Origin: Ochromonadaceae sp. CCMP2298
Taxonomy: Eukaryota > Sar > Synurophyceae > Ochromonadales > Ochromonadaceae
Reading direction: 5' to 3'
Assembly: GCA_026770595.1 (NCBI GenBank)
Contig: MU634372.1
Span: forward strand, 1-12,823
Length of the DNA stretch: 12,823 nucleotides
This document shows positions 7,316-12,823 of this stretch, piece by piece (the stretch's first letter is position 1; every line of letters starts with the position of its first letter). The translations under genes were made by a program, and so were the position numbers. Below the pieces are notes generated by a model. The model worked only from the letters and a program-made list of their open reading frames with translations, had not been told where the DNA came from and did not search any database.

Positions 7316-7756
7316 GACTCACGATAGGTCAGAGGTCACTCCACGCGTCCCGTAGCTGCGGGAGAGGAGCGATTATTGTGATGGCTTGCCAAGGCAAAGT
7401 CCGCGCGGCAATTGAGGAAATCCGCTTCCTAGAAGGCAACAGAAAAAAGACTGGTCTTTCTTTTGGTCTCTGACTGTATCACTCAGTTCGATGGCTGTCT
7501 TTAATTGTTCTCGGCCGCGTCTATTTCAACTATTTGACGCTTTTCCTGTTTTTTTTGCAGCAAAAGTGTGCAAGTTGTAGTGGTACAAAAAAACAGAGGT
7601 TGTTTCGCATTTGTGACCTTAACTTTTACCAAAATATGGTCCCAAAATATGGGCCGACTTCCTATAGGAACCTAATACAGTATGCTCCAGTAGGCCACCA
7701 GTTGCCAGCGACAGCGTCTGTGGCCGGTTGCTTTCGGGGTAATCTTTCCCATCGAA
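7316..7756. promoter_or_regulatory. Divergent promoter region, ClpS and synergin
   Basis: This 441-bp spacer separates two start codons pointing away from each other, so it should hold both promoters and leaders. Visible elements are CCAAAATATGG at 7629-7639 followed one base later by CCCAAAATATGGG (7641-7653), a perfect 12-bp palindrome TTCCTATAGGAA (7659-7670), and an inverted repeat TCCCG-N6-CGGGA near 7348. A CTGTTTTTTTTGCAG at 7546-7560 resembles a splice acceptor, so part of the right half may be a 5' UTR exon of the synergin gene. No standard TATA box stands at a convincing distance. Confidence 0.5.
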
Positions 7757-10061
7757 ATGTCGTACTATCCCAACCCCAACCAGCCACCTCCTGATCACAG
7801 GGATCCGCGCTATAATCAGGGAGCGCCGGCGCCCCCGCCTGGGCACTACCCACCGAATCAGGTGAGAGGCGTGCTCTGCCCTGTGCTCCTGTTTGCTCTG
7901 TCCCGTACTCCGCCCTGTACTCTGTATCTGCCGCCCTCTGTTCCTGCTTGACCCCCCAATTTTCTTTCCAACGCCCGTTCACCCTCGCCCTCACACTTCC
8001 TTAACTCATAGTACATGGCCCCTCCTCCGGGATACCAGCAGCCCCCGCCCGGATACTACGCACCCCCTGCAGGATACCCTGCCCACCCCCAGCACCCCCA
8101 GCACCCCCAGCACCCACAAGCACACCCACAGGCACAGGCACAGCACCCTCACCCACAGGCACAGCATCCACAGGCACAACACCCACAGCACCCACAAGCA
8201 CACCCACAGGCACAGGCACAGCATCCTCACCCACAGGCACAACATCCACAGGCACAACACCCGCAGCACCCACACGCCTACGCCCCGTACCCAGGGTATG
8301 CACCCCCCCCTGGGCAGCCCTACTACCCGCCGCAATACCCCGGCCATCCTCCATACCCCGGCCACCCCCAATACGCGCAATACTCCCACCCCGGCCCATA
8401 CCCCAGTCCATACGCGCCTTACCCCCCAGACGCACACTATCCCACCCCCGACTACAACGGCGGTGGGCCTGGGGGTGGGGGGCCTGGGCCTGGAGCTATC
8501 TCCCCTGGCCCTGTTGCTGGTGCGGGTGTGGGTATGGGTGCGGGCACGGGCGGCGTAGGCGCGGGCGGGGGTGTGGGTGGGGATGGGGGTGAGGGCACTC
8601 CCGTGCTGGAGGTGCAGTGGCTGCCCCGTACTGACGACGCAGTGTGGGTGGATGCATGGTTCGCCAACCTAGGTAGGGAATATGATATGTGAACTAGCAG
8701 AATGTGCATTACTAACACACTTAACCTTATTATCTACACCACCCACCCTTAATCATACACACTTATAACACCCATACACATTTATGACACTTATATTTAT
8801 AACACTTATATTTATACACAGACGAGGGCAAGGGCATCGTAGGAGGCCTCGCTGTGGCGCAGTTCCTCCAGGTAGGAATATGAAATGTGAAAGCCAGGCG
8901 CAGAAACTTTTAGTTGAGGCACATTAACCATCCACTAACACACTTATGCTCTTACACTATCACACTTATACTCTTATATAACCAGCGCTCCAACCTGCCC
9001 CGAGAGTCCCTGCGCACAATCTGGTCTCTCGTGGACTCCGCAGCTCTTGGATACGTCAACAAAATGCAGTTCAATAACCTCATACGCCTCGTGTCGATCT
9101 CCTGCTACCCGGTGTACATGGGCGCGCCCCCTTCACTCGAGAGGCTCAAAAGCACCCTCTATACGCCCATATGCCTGCCCGCAGCGCTTATGGTGGAATT
9201 AACCCCACCTGCGCCCACACCTGCCTCAGAATCTGCTGCCGCTGCCTCTGCAGCTGTCTCTGCACCTGCGCCAGAGGACGCCGCTGAGGAGTTTTTGGAG
9301 TTTGCGGGTGCAGCGGAGGTCGACGCTTTCTCAGCCTTCTCAGGCTTAGGACTGTCCAGCAACGCGCCGTTGCCCACGCTACACACAGAGGCACCCATGC
9401 CTCCCGTCTCCATGCCTCTGCCTCCCTCCATGCCAGCCGGCACCTACGGTCACATGCTCCCCCAGGTGCAGGCACAGGAGGAGGAAGAGGACTTCGGTGA
9501 GATGACGGGAGCACCCGAGCCCCCCCCTGTGTATTCTTCTGCTAATGCTATGCACGCTGGGAATGCACCCCCCATGCACGTCCCTGTGAATGCGAATGCA
9601 TATGCGGCAGAGGAGGAGGAGATGGGGGACTTCCAGCAGCACTCAGAGCCGATGGAGATTCCGACCATGCCTATGAATCCGACTATGGAGTATCTTACTA
9701 CAAGCCTTTCGATTATGGAGTATCCGACTATGAATCAAACGATGAATCCGCCTAAAGAGTTTCCGACTATGGAGTATCCGGCTATCCAGCCCACTATAGA
9801 GCCCACTATCCAGTCGGCTATGGAGTATCCGGACTTGGGCATAGAGCAGGCAGCAGACATGATAGTGGGTCTACAGGACAGTACATACAGTACGTACACA
9901 GAAGTACCGTGCTTGGGGTTTCTGCGTACTGAGGCTGTGTGTGTGGTGGAGATTGTGGGGGTAGAGGATGTGCAGGTGGGGGCGGCGGTGGAAGATTCAG
10001 GTACCGGTATTAGTACAGGTATGGGTGCGGATACGGGCATGGATATGGGTATGGATACAGG

Positions 10062-10095
<34 letters not shown>

Positions 10096-12823
10096 GGTAT
10101 GGGTACGGACCCCCACCGCATGTCAGCTTTCAACGAGCTGGCTGAGAATGATCTGGACGATTTTGTGAAGGGCGCGGACGAGGAGTGGGACGACTTCGCT
10201 GAGGCAGAGACTGAGGTGGGGGTGGAGGCTAAGGTGGAGGCTAAGGTGGAGGCTAAGGTGGAGGCGGAGGTGGAGGCGGAGGTGGAGGTGGAGGTGGGGG
10301 TGGAGGTGGCAGCAGTGGGAAATAAGGTGGAGGTGGAGGTGGGGGTGGAGGCAAAGATGGAGGTGGGGATGGAGGCAAAGGTGGAGGCAGAAGTGGAGGT
10401 GAAGGTCAAGGCGGAAGAGACGGAAGGCCCAGTCCCAGTCCCCTCAGTCCCAGACATAGCCATGGAGGACCCATTTGAGACCATAGCTGGGATTAAATCT
10501 ATGTCCATGGATATGCCCCCAATGTTGTCTGTGCCTGTGTCTGTGCCTATGTTGGATGCGTTGGAGCCTGTGGATCGCGGCCCCTCTGTAGGCGATACGC
10601 CCGGGGTGGGGCAGCTAAAGGATCAGATGCAGACACAGATGCAGACACAGATGCAGACACAGGGGCAGATGCAGATGCAGGCGCAGGTGTCCCCCAAGCC
10701 CGACCTGGACCTGGACCTGGACCTGGACACCTTCATGGAGAGTACCTTCGGAGAGGAGGGGAACGAGGGACTAGAGGGCCTGAGTGAGGGACTAGCGATG
10801 GGCTTAGGGGGGGGATTAGCAGAAGGCCTAGGCGTGGAGGGTGTGCGGAGCGCACAGGAGCCGGAGGGAGTAGAGCGGGAGGAGGGGCCGGATGACGACT
10901 TCGGCGAATTTGTGGATGCCCACATCCCCCTCTCAGCCCCACTCACAGGTCCCGCAGACTCAGACCCAGCGATGGCTCTGCAGCCTCCCGAGGAGGATGA
11001 GGATTTTGGGGAATTCGAGACCCACACCCCGCCGCCCGAGATCCCCCCCTTGCCCAGTCAGCCCAGTGGGGACCTGGACTTTGGATTCGGGGACGATATG
11101 GGGGCTATGAGGGGGGAGATGGGGTTGGGGATGGAGATGGGGGCAGGGATGGGGATGGAGATGGAGGGCGGTATGAGTGGCATGAATGACCTGTTTACGG
11201 CGGACCTGCCTCGCTCCGCGCCCTCGCTAGACTTGCTGGACTTCCTTTCCGACGAGCCTGCACCCACACCCACACCAGCACCCACACCAGCTTTCTCTAC
11301 CTTCCCCGCCCCCACCACCGCCAACCCCCCCACCGCCTTTCGAACATCATTCCCCACCACTGTTCCTACCACCTTCCCCACCGCCTCCACCGCTTTTTCC
11401 ACAGACGACTTCGACCCATTCGGCGCCCAAGCCACCGCCCACAGAGTATTCGCCGAAGCTCCCAGCGCCCACACCAGCGCCACCGCTAGCGCCCGCACCC
11501 CCCTCTCTGCCGATGAGCTGTTCCGCCTGAGTGCTGCGCTGTCCTCCAAGTGCTGCTACGAAGACGCGCACAACTGCTTAGAGCAGGCCCTGCTGGTGCA
11601 GACGATGGCGCAGCTTACGGCGCAGAAGGCACTGGTAAGTAAATGTATCAAATATGTGTAGTGTATTAAATATGTGTTGAATATGTGTTAAATATGTATT
11701 AAATGTCTCTTAAATATCTATTACATAGCTAATATGTGTCTGGACTCCCAATAACAGCATCCCTCCCCCCTAACTCCCCTTCCTCCCTCTCTTTCCACCT
11801 CCTATCCCTCCCTCTACCTTCCTCCCCCTACCCCACCCCTACCTCCCTCTACCCTCCCCCTCCCTCAGGCCGTAGAGGATGACGATCTGGAGACAGCGAT
11901 GACCCTAAAGCGCGAGTTGGTCAGCGTATCTAAGGGCCTCTGCGACCTAGAACACACCTGGCAGAGCCGCTCTCTAGATAGGCCCTCTGAGACGCTAGAG
12001 GAGACGGCTGACGTAATTAGCGCATGCGATAGAACCCTGGGTGCGAAATTCAGGGCTAGATTTTTGTCCCAGTCCCAGTCCCAGTCCCAGTCCACGCCTG
12101 CGTCACTGAGGCAGATGCTTATCGGCCGCAGGTGCGCCCGCCTGGTGCTCTGCGTGGCCTCCACGCACTCTAACTATCCCCCCCAGTGGGCAAGGGTTCT
12201 GGACGTTGTTGCCGGCAGGGTGGGGGTGGGCTTCAGCACGCTGCAGAAATTCGATTCATTAGGCGGGCTGGACCAGATCGCAGTACGTACACACCTGAAG
12301 GTCTCAGAGTTCGCGCGGGTGGTGGTGTTGATTTCGGAGGTGGGGGTGTGGGTGGCCGCGACGTGTCTGGAGGCTATGGTGCACGAATCAAAGGCCAAAG
12401 AGGTGTTTGCCTCGTGCCAGAGGCTATTGAGACTGTTGGAGGATAGATGGGGGGTGGGATCTAAGCTCTCCTCGGCCTCCCTTGAGGACTTGGCGGTCGA
12501 GGCTGCGAGGTGGTCAGAGCAGGCCGCGGTCTACTGCAGCTTCACTCTGCGCCCTATGTCCTACCAGGTCGCTAAGAGAGAAAAAGGTAAAACACCCAAA
12601 CAAAGTGCCTTTTTGTCCAAACAAATCGCCGATAAACTGCCGAAAATGCTCCCAAGCGCCCCACAGACTGTGTTTTATCATGTAGTAGTGTTTTACAGTT
12701 GTAAAGTGTTCAATAATACTGTGTCTGATCCTGTTTCTGACTCTCCTACCCCCTTCCACCCTCCACCTACCCTCTCCTACCCCCTCCCACCCTCCACCTA
12801 CCCCCCCACCTACCCCCCTCCTA
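7757..12823 (+). CDS. SYNRG: Gamma-synergin-like EH-domain protein, 3' partial
   Basis: Exons: 7757-7861, 8012-8672, 8822-8871, 8986-11634 and 11869 to about 12586; at least 1394 residues, the end lying off the window. Residues 1-235 are Pro/Tyr/His/Gln- then Gly-rich. An EH domain (about 235-310) spans three exons: WFANLDEGKGIVGG, AQFLQRSNLP, LRTIWSLVDS. EH domains bind NPF peptides. The long exon 4 carries acidic Phe motifs that fit binding to the AP-1 gamma/GGA ear: EEFLEF, EEDFGEM, MGDFQ, DLDDF, EWDDF, DDDFGEF, DEDFGEF, DLDFGF and DDFDPF. The last part, from LSADELFRLSAAL, is helical and resembles the synergin C-terminal domain, with VYCSFTLRPM near where the family's Cys-containing segment begins. 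Gamma-synergin works with AP-1 in clathrin traffic at the trans-Golgi network and endosomes. Head and middle are low complexity. The final donor (AAAAAG/GTAAAA) is a best guess. Confidence 0.8.
7862..8011 (+). other. Synergin intron 1
   Basis: The donor is CAG/GTGAGA and the acceptor AACTCATAG/TAC, phase 0, 150 nt. It joins two Pro/Gly/Tyr-rich exons (HYPPNQ to YMAPPPGYQQ). It is pyrimidine-rich throughout, with recurrent CTGT words. Confidence 0.85.
8120..8275 (+). repeat. 78-bp tandem duplication in synergin head
   Basis: Positions 8120-8197 and 8198-8275 are two adjoining copies with few substitutions. Each encodes 26 residues beginning AHPQAQAQHPHPQAQHPQ. Each is built from smaller CACAGG/CACCCA units. 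The length keeps the reading frame. Confidence 0.9.
8673..8821 (+). other. Synergin intron 2, paralogous to intron 3
   Basis: The donor is CTAG/GTAGGG and the acceptor TTATACACAG/ACG, phase 1, 149 nt. It opens with GTAGGGAATATGATATGTGA and contains a perfect TACTAAC branch-like word at 8710-8716, then several ACACTTATA repeats. Splicing makes the Asp of the EH loop ANLDEGKG, which supports both boundaries. Confidence 0.9.
8872..8985 (+). other. Synergin intron 3, paralogous to intron 2
   Basis: The donor is CAG/GTAGGA and the acceptor ATATAACCAG/CGC, phase 0, 114 nt. It opens with GTAGGAATATGAAATGTGAA and shares ACTAACACACTTA (8934-8946) with intron 2. Exon 3 between the two introns is only 50 nt. 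Confidence 0.9.
10013..10113 (+). repeat. Met-Gly coding repeat (GGGCAT units)
   Basis: GGGCAT/GGGTAT hexamers give TGMGADTGMDMGMDTG and then a pure Met-Gly run. The central GGGCAT copies are identical, so the array is young and probably variable. It lies between acidic Phe motifs of the synergin protein. Confidence 0.9.
10210..10420 (+). repeat. Val-Glu coding repeat, G-rich sense strand
   Basis: GAGGTG, GAGGCTAAGGTG and GGGGTG units encode VEAKVEAKVEA, VEAEVEVEVGVEV and related charged repeats, likely a flexible rod or linker. The sense strand is almost pure purine plus T, with many GG and GGG runs. Confidence 0.85.
10624..10728 (+). repeat. Met-Gln-Thr-Gln and Asp-Leu coding repeats
   Basis: CAGATGCAGACA units give MQTQMQTQMQTQGQMQMQAQ, and GACCTG units shortly after give DLDLDLDLD. 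Both are in frame and tandem within the disordered middle of the synergin protein. Confidence 0.85.
11635..11868 (+). other. Synergin intron 4
   Basis: The donor is CTG/GTAAGT and the acceptor CTCCCTCAG/GCC, phase 0, 234 nt. The first third repeats TTAAATATGTG-like words; the last 110 nt is an almost pure pyrimidine tract of CCTACC and CCCTCC units ending at the acceptor. Confidence 0.9.
12587..12823 (+). other. Probable synergin intron 5, cut by the window edge
   Basis: The frame stays open to the edge, but protein character stops after VAKREK, where AAAAAG/GTAAAA makes a plausible donor. The stretch that follows is AT-rich, then becomes a CCTACC/CCACCC pyrimidine tract like that at the end of intron 4. 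The acceptor and last coding exon should lie just past 12823. Confidence 0.6.

Noticed and set aside
7534-7794. 86-codon plus frame upstream of synergin
   Set aside because: It overlaps the start of synergin exon 1 in another frame and contains no known motif; more likely leader sequence.
8006-8437. Long minus-strand frames opposite synergin exon 2
   Set aside because: Shadows of the CAC/CAG/CCC repeats; the plus frame has the EH domain downstream and good splice sites.
9735-10508. 257-codon minus-strand frame rich in Ser/Thr/Pro
   Set aside because: Antisense of the Val-Glu and Met-Gly repeats; no domain, and the plus frame carries the Phe motifs.

Overview
The window is eukaryotic nuclear DNA. 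Its genes are broken by short GT-AG introns (about 100-235 nt) with pyrimidine-rich 3' ends. The intergenic spaces are full of microsatellites. The clearest hint about the host is the ClpS gene: its product begins with a signal peptide, then a Phe at the predicted cleavage point and a basic Ser/Pro-rich stretch. That is the bipartite plastid presequence of algae with a red-derived complex plastid (ochrophytes, haptophytes, cryptophytes). I cannot name the species.

Layout. (a) 1-2469: one open frame with a full PHD finger (423-1115), then about 1.3 kb of low-complexity DNA (CCAGGTTC-type and ACAGAC-type repeats) with no gene I can defend. (b) 2470-3295: an 826-bp non-coding element with 116-bp, almost perfect terminal inverted repeats and two internal inverted repeats, bracketed by a 19-bp exact direct repeat; a separate 62-bp foldback (3348-3409) follows. 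(c) 3487-5911, plus strand: a four-exon methylenetetrahydrofolate reductase gene, complete, about 650 residues. (d) 6623-7315, minus strand: a two-exon ClpS, predicted to be imported into the plastid. (e) 7757 to the right edge, plus strand: at least five exons of a gamma-synergin-like protein with a Pro/His/Gln-rich head, one EH domain, a long repetitive acidic middle with many DFGEF-type adaptin-ear motifs, and a helical C-terminal domain; its last exon lies outside the window.

The three recognised genes do separate jobs: one-carbon metabolism in the cytosol, substrate selection for plastid Clp protease, and AP-1/clathrin traffic. MTHFR and ClpS are convergent across a 711-bp spacer; ClpS and synergin are divergent across a 441-bp spacer that probably holds both promoters. 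I saw no tRNA, rRNA, CRISPR array, operon structure or transposase. The most unusual signals are the nested inverted-repeat element with its flanking direct repeats, and two neighbouring synergin introns that look like copies of each other.
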